A stretch of DNA of 64,000 nt from NCBI RefSeq assembly GCF_018688155.1, contig NZ_CP061312.1:1860001-1924000 (forward strand). The letters run 5' to 3'. Made by a program: the position numbers and the translations under genes. Shown here one piece after another: positions 55,841 to 63,916 of this stretch. The notes below the pieces were generated by a model. The model saw only the letters and a program-made list of their open reading frames with translations, did no database searches and was not told the origin of the DNA. The number at the start of each line of letters is the position of its first letter. Position 1 is the first letter of the stretch. The DNA is from Polynucleobacter sp. AP-Sving-400A-A2. Its GTDB lineage: Bacteria > Pseudomonadota > Gammaproteobacteria > Burkholderiales > Burkholderiaceae.

Positions 55841-57588
55841 GACAGCAAATATTCCAATGCTTTGGCCTGCTCTTCGGGCTCATAGGCACGAAGCACTCTG
55901 GGGGCGCGAGTCTTTAATAGACCTACATTTGCTTTTAATATCTCACGCTTGACCAACAATAACTGACTGAAGTGCATTGAGAAATCCGTCAGACCGAGGG
56001 CAAGCAATAGCTTTGTAAATGCTGGATCGCCAGCCATCTCACCGCAAACAGCAACAGGCACATCAGCGCGCTTAGCTTGATCGATGATGTTAAATAGCAA
56101 ATTCAAAATAGCTGGATGCAAAGGGTCATATAAGTGTGCCACCGCATGATCTGCGCGATCAATTGCCAAGGTGTACTGAATTAAGTCGTTAGTACCAACA
56201 GAAAGAAAATCGAATCGATTGATAAAGAGCGGTAGCATCAAGGCAGCTGCGGGGACTTCAATCATCGCGCCAACTTGAATATTGGGATTAAACGCCTGGC
56301 CACGCTGATGTAATTGCTGCTTAGCTTTTTCAATCAATCCAAATGTTTCATCGATTTCCTTGGCATGAGCCAGCATCGGAATCATGATGCGCGCCTGACC
56401 ATGAGCCGATGCGCGCAAGATTGCTCTGAGTTGCGTTAAAAAGATTTCAGGTTCTGTCAAAGACCAGCGAATCGCTCGCAAGCCAAGTGGTGATGTGCCA
56501 GTTTGAGAGGTGTCGCCACCTCCACCCAAGGCCTTATCAGCGCCAACGTCAATGGTTCTAATATTGACGGGCAGACCATGCATTAAATCGACTATGCGAC
56601 GATATTCTTCATACTGCCGCTCTTCATCAGGTAGGGCTTGCTTGCGATCCATGAATAAAAATTCGGAGCGGAATAAGCCAACACCTATGGCACCCAGCTT
56701 CACTGCCTGAATAGCATCTTCGGGCAATTCAATATTGGCAGATAACTCTATCTCGACACGATCAGCTGTTTCTGTCTTGGAATGCTTTAACTGCTTAAGC
56801 TTGCGGGTCTCTTTTAAGGCTTGAGCTTGTAGTTTTCGATACTCGGCAAGAAGTTGTTCATCGGGCGCAACAACGACAACTCCATGTTCTCCATCCAATA
56901 TCAGCCAATCACCATGGCGAATCATTTCACTGGCATGTCGCACACCAACTACTGCCGGAATTTCCATACTGCGCGCAACAATAGCGGTATGAGAGGTCTT
57001 ACCACCAAGATCGGTTACAAACCCCGTAAAAGCGTGATCTTTAAAACGCAGCATGTCATGAGGAGCAATGTCGTGGGCAACGATAATCGACTCAATACCA
57101 ATATCGCTTGCAGGCAAAAATTCAGTGTCATTTAAAGGATCTTTTTGCTGGGCATTCAAGGCTTTAATAACGCGCTCTGCCACCTGACGAATATCGTTAG
57201 CACGCTCTTTTAAATAGGTATCTTCAATATCTGCAAATTGCTCTAAGAGATCATTTAACTCGGTTGTTAAAGCCCAAGCCGCATTTAACCTTTGGGTGCG
57301 AATTAATTTAATGGGCTTCTCAGCTAAAGCAGGGTCGGCTAAGATCATGCCGTGAACATCTAAGAATGCAGCCATTTCTTGTGGCGCATCTTTAGGTAGT
57401 CCTTGACGTAATTGCACCAATTCCTGGCGCACCTGCTCAAAAGCATCTAATAATTTTTGAGCCTCATCCTCTTCTTTGCCAGCTTCAACTAAGTAATGAC
57501 TGACCTCTAATGCAGCACGCGATATCAGTACGGCCTTCCCAATGGCAATGCCCTTGGAGACTGCTATTCCGTGCAAAGCAAAAGTCAT
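55837..57588 (-). CDS. ptsI: PTS enzyme I (phosphoenolpyruvate-protein phosphotransferase)
   Basis: Takes phosphate from PEP and passes it to HPr. 583 residues: phosphohistidine in GGKTSHTAIVARS (His200), PEP-binding DGEHG, LFRSEFLFMDR and the C-terminal PEP-utilising domain with VGTNDLIQYTLAIDRAD and AVCGEMAG. The start lies three bases after the ptsH stop. Part of a complete phosphorelay (ptsI, ptsH, EIIA-Man) without any membrane permease in the window. Confidence 0.96.
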   Translation of the reverse strand: MTFALHGIAVSKGIAIGKAVLISRAALEVSHYLVEAGKEEDEAQKLLDAFEQVRQELVQLRQGLPKDAPQEMAAFLDVHGMILADPALAEKPIKLIRTQRLNAAWALTTELNDLLEQFADIEDTYLKERANDIRQVAERVIKALNAQQKDPLNDTEFLPASDIGIESIIVAHDIAPHDMLRFKDHAFTGFVTDLGGKTSHTAIVARSMEIPAVVGVRHASEMIRHGDWLILDGEHGVVVVAPDEQLLAEYRKLQAQALKETRKLKQLKHSKTETADRVEIELSANIELPEDAIQAVKLGAIGVGLFRSEFLFMDRKQALPDEERQYEEYRRIVDLMHGLPVNIRTIDVGADKALGGGGDTSQTGTSPLGLRAIRWSLTEPEIFLTQLRAILRASAHGQARIMIPMLAHAKEIDETFGLIEKAKQQLHQRGQAFNPNIQVGAMIEVPAAALMLPLFINRFDFLSVGTNDLIQYTLAIDRADHAVAHLYDPLHPAILNLLFNIIDQAKRADVPVAVCGEMAGDPAFTKLLLALGLTDFSMHFSQLLLVKREILKANVGLLKTRAPRVLRAYEPEEQAKALEYLLS

Positions 57589-57590
57589 CC

Positions 57591-57860
57591 TTACTCGCCC
57601 TCACCAAATCGATCATTGATCAATGCAGTTAAAGCCTGCATTGCCTCATCTTCTTTTTCACCAACAGTTTCTAGAGTGACCGTACTTCCAATCCCAGCAG
57701 CTAGCATCATGACACCCATAATGCTCTTGGCATTGATTTGACGCCCATTGCGGGACAAGAAGATTTCACAGGGAAACTCAGCAGCAAGCTGAGATAGCTT
57801 GGCTGATGCTCGAGCATGTAAGCCCAACTTATTAATAATTTCGATTTCAGTAACTGGCAT
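57591..57860 (-). CDS. ptsH: PTS phosphocarrier protein HPr
   Basis: 89 residues with phosphorylation sites His15 (LGLHARAS) and Ser46 (AKSIMGVMML). Ser46 is the target of the HPr kinase encoded at 24.4 kb, so this HPr can be regulated by both PEP-dependent and ATP-dependent phosphorylation. It lies between the EIIA-Man gene (9 bases upstream) and ptsI. Confidence 0.97.
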   Translation of the reverse strand: MPVTEIEIINKLGLHARASAKLSQLAAEFPCEIFLSRNGRQINAKSIMGVMMLAAGIGSTVTLETVGEKEDEAMQALTALINDRFGEGE

Positions 57861-57868
57861 CGCGAATC

Positions 57869-58303
57869 CTATTTCTCTGTAGTGGCTTGTGGGGTTTTAG
57901 AACCTAAACGCAGAATGCCATTTTGGCCGCCTTGAAGCGCTTTGTGAGCCAATTCTTCTAGGCTCTCGCCACGATGGGAGATGCATCGCATTAGCATAGG
58001 TAAATTAAGACCCGCTAAAACAACAACGGGAGCATTCAAACCTGAAAGTGGGCCCAGAGCTTCAAGCTTAGCTGCCACATTGGCTGGGGTGGCACCCATC
58101 ACATCAGTCAAAATCAAAACGCCCTGACCTGTATTGACCCCATAGGCGGCTTTTAAGAGCCGATCGAAGCTGATTTTTATATCTTCGTAGGGCGGAATGT
58201 CTACGGCCCTCACTCTCTCCGGTGCCACACCAAAAGCATGCTCAGCAAAACCAAGCATCGCGCTCGCTACTGGGGTGTGGGCAACTATGACGATTCCGAT
58301 CAT
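57869..58303 (-). CDS. PTS EIIA protein, mannose/fructose (ManX) type
   Basis: 144 residues of the EIIA-Man fold, with the phosphohistidine His9 in VAHTPVAS. In beta-proteobacteria that lack the IIB, IIC and IID components such an EIIA acts as a regulatory end point. No permease genes are nearby. It follows gshB directly (two bases) and precedes ptsH. Confidence 0.93.
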   Translation of the reverse strand: MIGIVIVAHTPVASAMLGFAEHAFGVAPERVRAVDIPPYEDIKISFDRLLKAAYGVNTGQGVLILTDVMGATPANVAAKLEALGPLSGLNAPVVVLAGLNLPMLMRCISHRGESLEELAHKALQGGQNGILRLGSKTPQATTEK

Positions 58304-58305
58304 GT

Positions 58306-59247
58306 TTATACCAATGCCTTTTCAAGCGCCGTTAACCAAAATTTTGGGACATCAAATCCACTTTGCTCAGTAATTTCTACAAAACAGGTTGGACTAGTCA
58401 CATTAATTTCTGTGACGTATGCCCCAATTAAATCCAATCCTACCAAGAATAAGCCCCGGGCATACAAAATGGGAGCCAAGCGCTCCGCAACTTTTCTCTC
58501 AGCATCCGTCAGTGGCATTGCCACTCCCTTGCCCCCTGCAGCCAAATTGCCTCGGATTTCACTACCCTGCGGAATACGAGCTAATGAGAATGGCACCACC
58601 TCACCACCGATCAGCAACACCCGTTTATCTCCTTGCTTAATCTCTGGCAAGAATCTCTGCACCATCAAAGTACGTGCGCCATTTTCACCTAAGGTCTCAA
58701 CAATGCTGGCAAGATTTAGTGCATCTGGCCCAATTCGAAATACACCCATACCACCCATGCCATCCAATGGCTTAATCACAATATCTTGATGCTCTTGATG
58801 AAACACTTCAATTGCACTGAGTTCGCGCGTTACTAAAGTTGGTGGAATGAGTTCGGGAAACTCAGTGATGGAGATCTTTTCGGAATGATCCCGAATAGCA
58901 GTTGGATTGTTGAATACTTTCGCACCCTGTCGAACCGCAGCAGACAGTAACCAAGTGGTATTGAGATATTCAATATCAAATGGCGGGTCAGTACGCATCA
59001 TGACTGCGTTAAAGGTATTTAGTGGACGCTCTTCTACAGCACCCAATTCAAACCATGCAGTACCGCTTGGCTTGATATCGAGAGTCTGGCAGTCTGCCAC
59101 GACAAAATCTTTTCTCCAGAGAATGTTGCGACTTTCGCAAAACCAAAGTTGATGTCCCGCTTCTTGTGCAACTCGCATCATTGCTAAGGTGGAATCTTTA
59201 CTAATCTTGAAAGACTCTAAAGGATCCGCAATGAAAAGCAGGTTCAT
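58306..59247 (-). CDS. gshB: Glutathione synthetase
   Basis: Joins gamma-glutamylcysteine and glycine. 313 residues, ATP-grasp enzyme of the bacterial type with RTDPPFDIEYLNTTWLL, the glycine-rich loop KPLDGMGGMGVFR and the C-terminal LIGAYVTEINVTSPT. It lies 17 bases downstream of gshA, completing the glutathione pathway in one transcript. Confidence 0.97.
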   Translation of the reverse strand: MNLLFIADPLESFKISKDSTLAMMRVAQEAGHQLWFCESRNILWRKDFVVADCQTLDIKPSGTAWFELGAVEERPLNTFNAVMMRTDPPFDIEYLNTTWLLSAAVRQGAKVFNNPTAIRDHSEKISITEFPELIPPTLVTRELSAIEVFHQEHQDIVIKPLDGMGGMGVFRIGPDALNLASIVETLGENGARTLMVQRFLPEIKQGDKRVLLIGGEVVPFSLARIPQGSEIRGNLAAGGKGVAMPLTDAERKVAERLAPILYARGLFLVGLDLIGAYVTEINVTSPTCFVEITEQSGFDVPKFWLTALEKALV

Positions 59248-59264
59248 GTCAGTATCCGAATAAA

Positions 59265-60563
59265 TTAAGCAGCTTCAGCATTAGGATCAGAGCGCTCTAG
59301 CTCTAGAGAGGCTGCCAGCAAGGCTAGACGAGCGACGACGCCATATAGATAAAAACGATTTGGCGGTGCGCTACCAGGCTTTGCGCCTAAATCTGGGATA
59401 GAGTTTTGCTCAAATGCCAAAGGCACAAAATGCATGCCTGGAGCATTCAAATTCTCATCGGGGCCGCGGTCAGTATGTACTCGATAGAAGCCACCAATCA
59501 CGTAGCGATCGATCATGTACACCACTGGCTCTGCAACAGCTTCATTAACCTTCTCAAAGGTATAGACGCCCTCTTGAATCAATACATCACTCACCTCAAG
59601 ACCTTCTTTTACGACACTCATTTTATTGCGGTCTTTGCGGTTCAGGTCTTTGAGCTGCGAAGGATCATTCACCACCATTATGCCCATACCGTATGTTCCA
59701 GCATCAGCTTTAACAACAACGTAGGGTTTTTCTTTAATGCCGTACTCACGGTATTTCTTGGCAGTCTTCTTGAGAACTTTCTCAACAGCCGCTTGCAATT
59801 CTTCTTCGCCCTTACGCTCGTGGAAGTTCACATTAGAGCAACTTGCAAAATAAGGATTGATCATCCAAGGATCAATATCAACCACCTTTGCAAACTTTTT
59901 AGCAACCTCATCGTAAGCAGCAAAGTGTTTCGACTTACGGCGGACGTGCCAGCCAGCATGAAGACCCGGCAAGAGATACTGCTCGTGCAGGTTTTCTAAG
60001 ACCGGAGGAATGCCTGCCGACAAATCATTGTTGAGCAAAATGGAGCAAGGGTCAAAATCTTTTAAACCAAGACGTTGCTTCTTTAAACCCAAACGAGACA
60101 AAGGCTCCATCAAGAGACGATTGCCATCAGGCAAATCAATCCAAGTTGGCTTTTTAATTTCATCAGACAAAGTACCTAGACGCACATTAAGACCTGCTTG
60201 ACGCAAGATCGAAGATAAACGCGCAATATTCTGTAAATAGAACGTATTACGAGTGTGTCGCTCAGGTATCAGTAGTAAATTTTTTGCCTCAGGACAAATC
60301 TTCTCGATTGCCGCCATTGCCGCCTGAACTGCTAAAGGCAACATCTGGGGTGAGAGGTTATTAAAACCACCTGGAAAGAGGTTGGTATCAACTGGTGCAA
60401 GCTTAAAGCCCGCATTACGCAAGTCAACTGAGCAATAGAACGGCGGAGTGTGCTCTTGCCACTCAAGCCTGAACCAGCGCTCAATCGTTGGAGTTGCTTC
60501 TAATACCTTCGACTCAAGATCAAGAAGGGGGCCGTTTAGGGCAGTGATGAGATGTGGGACCAT
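59265..60563 (-). CDS. gshA: Glutamate--cysteine ligase, proteobacterial type
   Basis: First step of glutathione synthesis. 432 residues of the proteobacterial-type GshA family (distinct from E. coli GshA), with an ATP-grasp-like region containing YVVVKADAGTYGMGIMVV (about 284-301). The start MVPHLITALNG is the first ATG and no longer frame exists. It opens the gshA-gshB-EIIA-ptsH-ptsI run, downstream of the double terminator that ends the amtB transcript. Confidence 0.93.
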   Translation of the reverse strand: MVPHLITALNGPLLDLESKVLEATPTIERWFRLEWQEHTPPFYCSVDLRNAGFKLAPVDTNLFPGGFNNLSPQMLPLAVQAAMAAIEKICPEAKNLLLIPERHTRNTFYLQNIARLSSILRQAGLNVRLGTLSDEIKKPTWIDLPDGNRLLMEPLSRLGLKKQRLGLKDFDPCSILLNNDLSAGIPPVLENLHEQYLLPGLHAGWHVRRKSKHFAAYDEVAKKFAKVVDIDPWMINPYFASCSNVNFHERKGEEELQAAVEKVLKKTAKKYREYGIKEKPYVVVKADAGTYGMGIMVVNDPSQLKDLNRKDRNKMSVVKEGLEVSDVLIQEGVYTFEKVNEAVAEPVVYMIDRYVIGGFYRVHTDRGPDENLNAPGMHFVPLAFEQNSIPDLGAKPGSAPPNRFYLYGVVARLALLAASLELERSDPNAEAA

Positions 60564-60594
60564 TTCACCATTGTAAGATTTTTTAAAAGAAAGA

Positions 60595-60617
60595 CGCGGA
60601 ATCCGAGGATCCCGCGC
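60595..60617 (-). terminator. Second hairpin downstream of amtB
   Basis: CGCGG...CCGCG with an inner ATCC/GGAT forms a stem with one mismatch and a two-base loop (60595-60616), followed on the minus strand by the T-rich TCTTTCTTTT. It would act as a back-up terminator after the first one, or as a leader hairpin for gshA, whose start is 32 bases further on. Confidence 0.5.
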
Positions 60618-60619
60618 TT

Positions 60620-60650
60620 AAAAACCGGGCAGCTAACTAAAGCCGCCCAG
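60620..60650 (-). terminator. Rho-independent terminator of amtB
   Basis: On the minus strand CTGGGCGGC (60650-60642) pairs with GCTGCCCGG (60633-60625) around an eight-base loop, including two wobble pairs, followed by TTTTT (60624-60620). It ends the torF-glnK-amtB transcript 20 bases after the amtB stop. Confidence 0.75.
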
Positions 60651-60669
60651 TGAGGGGTAAAACAGCTAA

Positions 60670-62133
60670 TTAAGACTCGTAAGCGGACTCACCGTGGGAG
60701 CTGATATCCAAACCTTCGCGCTCTTCATCTTCTTTAACACGTAGGCCAACCACTATATCAACCAGTTTGAAGGCGATGTAAGAAACTACGCCAGACCAAA
60801 TTAAGGTCACGATCACGCCTTGGCTCTGAATCCACAATTGGCTAGCGATTGAGTAATCAGGGGCTGCAGCATTCGCTACATAATCCCAAATACCTGTTCC
60901 ACCTAAAGCCGGGTCTGCGAATACGCCAGTTAACAAAGCGCCCAAGATACCGCCAACGCCGTGCACACCGAATACGTCCAAGCTGTCATCTGAACCCAAA
61001 AGCTTCTTGAGACCGGTAACACCCCACAAGCAAACTACACCAGCAGCAGCACCGATTACGAGGGCGCCCATTGGGCCAACGAAACCAGCAGCAGGGGTAA
61101 TCGCAACTAAGCCTGCTACGCAACCAGATGCGCCACCCAACATGGAAGGCTTACCTTTAAGAACCCACTCAGCAACTGACCAGCTCAATACTGCTGCAGC
61201 GGTTGCCAATAATGTGTTTACGAAGGCCAAGGCTGCACTGCCGTTTGCCTCGAGAGCAGAACCTGCATTGAAACCAAACCAACCGAACCACAAGAGTGAA
61301 GCACCAATCATCACGAATACTAGGTTGTGCGGCTTCATTGCTTCTTTACCGTAACCCAAACGTTTGCCGATGACGAATGAACCTACCAAACCTGCAATCG
61401 CAGCATTGATGTGAACAACGGTACCACCAGCGAAGTCGAGAACACCCTTCTGCCACAACCAACCAGCACGTGCTGTGATTGCTTCAAGTGATGCTGCATC
61501 TTTGATGTCATCAGGACCAGGCCAGAACCAAACCATATGAGCGATTGGCAAGTAGCTGAAAGTGAACCAGAGCATGACAAACAACACGATTGCAGAAAAC
61601 TTAGCGCGCTCAGCAAATGAACCGATGATCAAGCAGCAAGTAATGGTTGCAAACGCAGCCTGGAAGGCCATAAATACATACTCAGGAATCACAATGCCTT
61701 TACTAAATGTCGCGGCAACTGAATCTGGAGTAATGCCAGCTAAGAACAAGCGATCGAGTCCACCAATGAATGCGCCACCTTCAGTAAATGCAAAGCTGTA
61801 TCCATACAGAGACCATAACACTGTGACTAAGGCAAACACAAACATACACTGTACGAGTACAGAAAGAATGTTTTTACTACGTGTTAAACCGCCGTAGAAC
61901 AAAGCCAAACCAGGTAATGTCATCAAGATAACTAGTGCTGTACACACCAATAACCAAGCTGTATCACCCTTGTTAGGAACTAATGCAGGAGCAGCAGCAA
62001 CTGCGGCAGCAGCCGCAGCAGCAACAGGCTTAGCCTCATCAGCAAAAGCCGGTGAAGCTACCATCACGCTAGTTGCGCCAATCGCCAAGGCCATTGCGCT
62101 TCCAGCTAGGAGTCGTTTCATCCAAGTTAACAT
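60670..62133 (-). CDS. amtB: Ammonium transporter AmtB
   Basis: Trimeric ammonium channel in the inner membrane. About 487 residues: N-terminal signal peptide (about 1-30, ending AFA), an alanine-rich linker, eleven membrane helices with the ammonium-binding and twin-histidine regions (AHMVWFWPGP, FGVHGVGGILG), and a C-terminal tail ending HGESAYES for GlnK contact. The frame is open further upstream, but that part overlaps glnK; ATG 62133 is preceded by AAGAGAGG at 62140-62147, so it is preferred. Confidence 0.95.
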   Translation of the reverse strand: MLTWMKRLLAGSAMALAIGATSVMVASPAFADEAKPVAAAAAAAVAAAPALVPNKGDTAWLLVCTALVILMTLPGLALFYGGLTRSKNILSVLVQCMFVFALVTVLWSLYGYSFAFTEGGAFIGGLDRLFLAGITPDSVAATFSKGIVIPEYVFMAFQAAFATITCCLIIGSFAERAKFSAIVLFVMLWFTFSYLPIAHMVWFWPGPDDIKDAASLEAITARAGWLWQKGVLDFAGGTVVHINAAIAGLVGSFVIGKRLGYGKEAMKPHNLVFVMIGASLLWFGWFGFNAGSALEANGSAALAFVNTLLATAAAVLSWSVAEWVLKGKPSMLGGASGCVAGLVAITPAAGFVGPMGALVIGAAAGVVCLWGVTGLKKLLGSDDSLDVFGVHGVGGILGALLTGVFADPALGGTGIWDYVANAAAPDYSIASQLWIQSQGVIVTLIWSGVVSYIAFKLVDIVVGLRVKEDEEREGLDISSHGESAYES

Positions 62134-62146
62134 TTTGAGCCTCTCT

Positions 62147-62497
<351 letters not shown>

Positions 62498-62510
62498 TCA
62501 GAGGAAAGAA

Positions 62511-63359
62511 TTAGAAAGTTTTTGTTAAGGAAACAATACCTGTAGAACCGCCTAAGTTTTTATTGGTAGGGGATGTGTAGTTATAAGTAGAGCCAGTTTT
62601 TCCAGCATTAGTGGTTATGTAAGCAGCAGCTAAAGAAAGGCCACCACCTAAGTCTTTTGTAACACCTAATTTGTAGTCAGTATAGGAATACAAAGAGCTA
62701 TTACTTACTTTTGGTGAGCCCTGAACATTTCCTGCAACATACTGATAACCAACGTGTGCATTGAGTGCTAAGCCCCAAACGCCAGTGTCATAATTCACTG
62801 TCAAATCTGGATAGTAAGAGCCGGTGCTTCCAGCAAACCCGAACAATGTAGAAGCTGCATAAGAAAACTTAGCAAAACCAGTTATTGGGCCAAAGGTAAA
62901 GTTCTGCGCCGCATAAATCTCTGTAGTATTTGGATTAGCTTGGGTACCTGAAATAACCAGGCCTGAAGTTGGGTAGTAGTACTGCAAAACTCCGAGGTCA
63001 GAAGCAAAGCCCTCACCAATTAGCTCCTTTTTAATACCAGCATAAAAATCCATCTCAATTGGAGCGCTTACATTTTTATTACCACCAGCACTAGCTGCAT
63101 CAGAAATCCAGCTAATTGAGCTATTCCAGTTACCAACATAGATGCCACTCTCATGAGCATAGTCAAAACCACCTTGAATAGCTGGCTTGAAATTTGACTG
63201 GCTGATACCACGGTAACGATAGTCATTTACGACAGTTACGTTTGCTGTAATTGGGCTCGCCTCTGGAGCCTCAGCTGCAGGAGCTGTCTGTGCAAATGCT
63301 GCTGTTGCGAATAAGCCAGATGCTGCTAGAGCGATGGCTGTCTTTTGAATAGTTTTCAT
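62511..63359 (-). CDS. TorF-family putative porin
   Basis: About 282 residues: signal peptide (about 1-23, MKTIQKTAIA...AFA) then an outer-membrane beta-barrel-like protein with RGISQSNFKPAIQGGFDYAHESG and an aromatic C-terminal residue (KTF) as barrel proteins have. It matches the TorF-like family often found next to glnK-amtB in beta-proteobacteria. ATG 63359 is preceded by AAGGAGC; the longer frame to 63512 would begin inside the promoter region. Substrate unknown. Confidence 0.9.
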   Translation of the reverse strand: MKTIQKTAIALAASGLFATAAFAQTAPAAEAPEASPITANVTVVNDYRYRGISQSNFKPAIQGGFDYAHESGIYVGNWNSSISWISDAASAGGNKNVSAPIEMDFYAGIKKELIGEGFASDLGVLQYYYPTSGLVISGTQANPNTTEIYAAQNFTFGPITGFAKFSYAASTLFGFAGSTGSYYPDLTVNYDTGVWGLALNAHVGYQYVAGNVQGSPKVSNSSLYSYTDYKLGVTKDLGGGLSLAAAYITTNAGKTGSTYNYTSPTNKNLGGSTGIVSLTKTF

Positions 63360-63472
63360 GTGTTGCTCCTTGCTGTTTGTAATGAAAAAGGGGTAGATGC
63401 TTAATTGCATGGATTGATGATGGATCTTGGGCTTCTCATGAATTGGCTGAAATTCCCCTAAATAAGGCTTAT

Positions 63473-63487
63473 GCACAATTTTGGTGC
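63473..63487 (-). promoter_or_regulatory. NtrC-like binding site 1
   Basis: GCAC-N7-GTGC with the spacer AATTTTG, matching the classical NtrC palindrome (TGCAC...GTGCA). Its centre is about 121 bases upstream of the torF ATG, a typical enhancer distance, and the downstream operon torF-glnK-amtB is a standard nitrogen-limitation target. Confidence 0.55.
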
Positions 63488-63506
63488 TTATATATGCCCC
63501 ATTTTC

Positions 63507-63520
63507 GCTCATTTTGGTGC
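63507..63520 (-). promoter_or_regulatory. NtrC-like binding site 2 (partial)
   Basis: GCTC-N6-GTGC, with one good half (GGTGCA) and one degenerate half. The good halves of sites 1 and 2 are 33 bases apart, about three helical turns, similar to paired NtrC sites upstream of glnA in enteric bacteria. On its own it would be weak. Confidence 0.4.
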
Positions 63521-63620
63521 ATACGCAGCCTTTTTAGCCGGTTTCGGCTGTTTTTAGCTCAACAACTTAAAATATCCTCTGTATCTTTTTAGCAAATTCA
63601 ATAGAACGGCGGGCAGCATT

Positions 63621-63875
63621 ATGCAAAAACCAGGCGAAATCCTAGAACAAATCCAGCGTATTGCTAGCGATATGCAGAACAAGGTTGGGGAAGCTATTCG
63701 TAATTCACCAGCGCAAGAGATTGAAAAAAACGTGCGCGCCATGATGAATCAAGGTTTTCAGAAAATGGACTTGGTCACTCGCGAAGAGTTTGAGTTGCAA
63801 TCCAAGGTATTAGCAAAGACTAGAGAAAAGTTGGAAGCTCTCGAAGCTAAAGTAGCCACTCTAGAAAAGTCTTAA
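63621..63875 (+). CDS. ubiK: Ubiquinone biosynthesis accessory factor UbiK
   Basis: 84 residues of the BMFP/UbiK (YqiC) family: an N-terminal helical membrane-fusogenic region and a C-terminal trimeric coiled coil (EFELQSKVLAKTREKLEALEAKVATLEK). UbiK binds UbiJ, encoded at 3.1 kb, in the soluble ubiquinone complex. It is divergent from the torF-glnK-amtB operon. The ATG is preceded by GGCGGGCA. Confidence 0.92.
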   Translation: MQKPGEILEQIQRIASDMQNKVGEAIRNSPAQEIEKNVRAMMNQGFQKMDLVTREEFELQSKVLAKTREKLEALEAKVATLEKS

Positions 63876-63884
63876 GCAGTATTT

Positions 63885-63916
63885 AGTTTCATCTGGAAAT
63901 TATTCCGGATGAAACT
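63885..63916. terminator. Hairpin after ubiK
   Basis: AGTTTCATCTGGAA (63885-63898) pairs with TTCCGGATGAAACT (63903-63916) around a four-base loop: fourteen pairs with one G-T wobble. There is no clear T-tract on either side, so a role in ending transcription or stabilising ends is likely but not certain. It overlaps the stop codon of the partial minus-strand frame. Confidence 0.5.

Larger units (their letters stand above)
63360..63620. other. Divergent regulatory region between torF and ubiK
   Basis: 261 bases without a gene. It holds two NtrC-like sites (annotated separately), an AT-rich TATATA segment (63490-63495), and a short hairpin AGCCG-GTTT-CGGCT followed by GTTTTT (63536-63555) that looks terminator-like on the plus strand but has no gene ahead of it. 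A GG-N10-GC sigma-54-type element was sought on the minus strand between the NtrC-like sites and torF and not found. Confidence 0.6.

Noticed and set aside
58238..58789. 183-codon open frame on the plus strand opposite gshB and the EIIA-Man gene
   Set aside because: Overlaps two clear genes on the other strand and shows no domain or Shine-Dalgarno.
59406..59999. 197-codon open frame on the plus strand opposite gshA
   Set aside because: Antisense shadow of a conserved gene; the translation is rich in unlikely runs of histidine and isoleucine and has no family features.
63481..63500. GG-N10-GC element on the minus strand (around the TATATA segment) as a sigma-54 promoter of torF
   Set aside because: Its flanks do not match TGGCAC-N5-TTGCA, and it would lie between the NtrC-like sites rather than downstream of them.
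63536..63555. Terminator-like hairpin upstream of ubiK on the plus strand
   Set aside because: The stem is only five base pairs and no gene on that strand precedes it, so a termination role cannot be supported.
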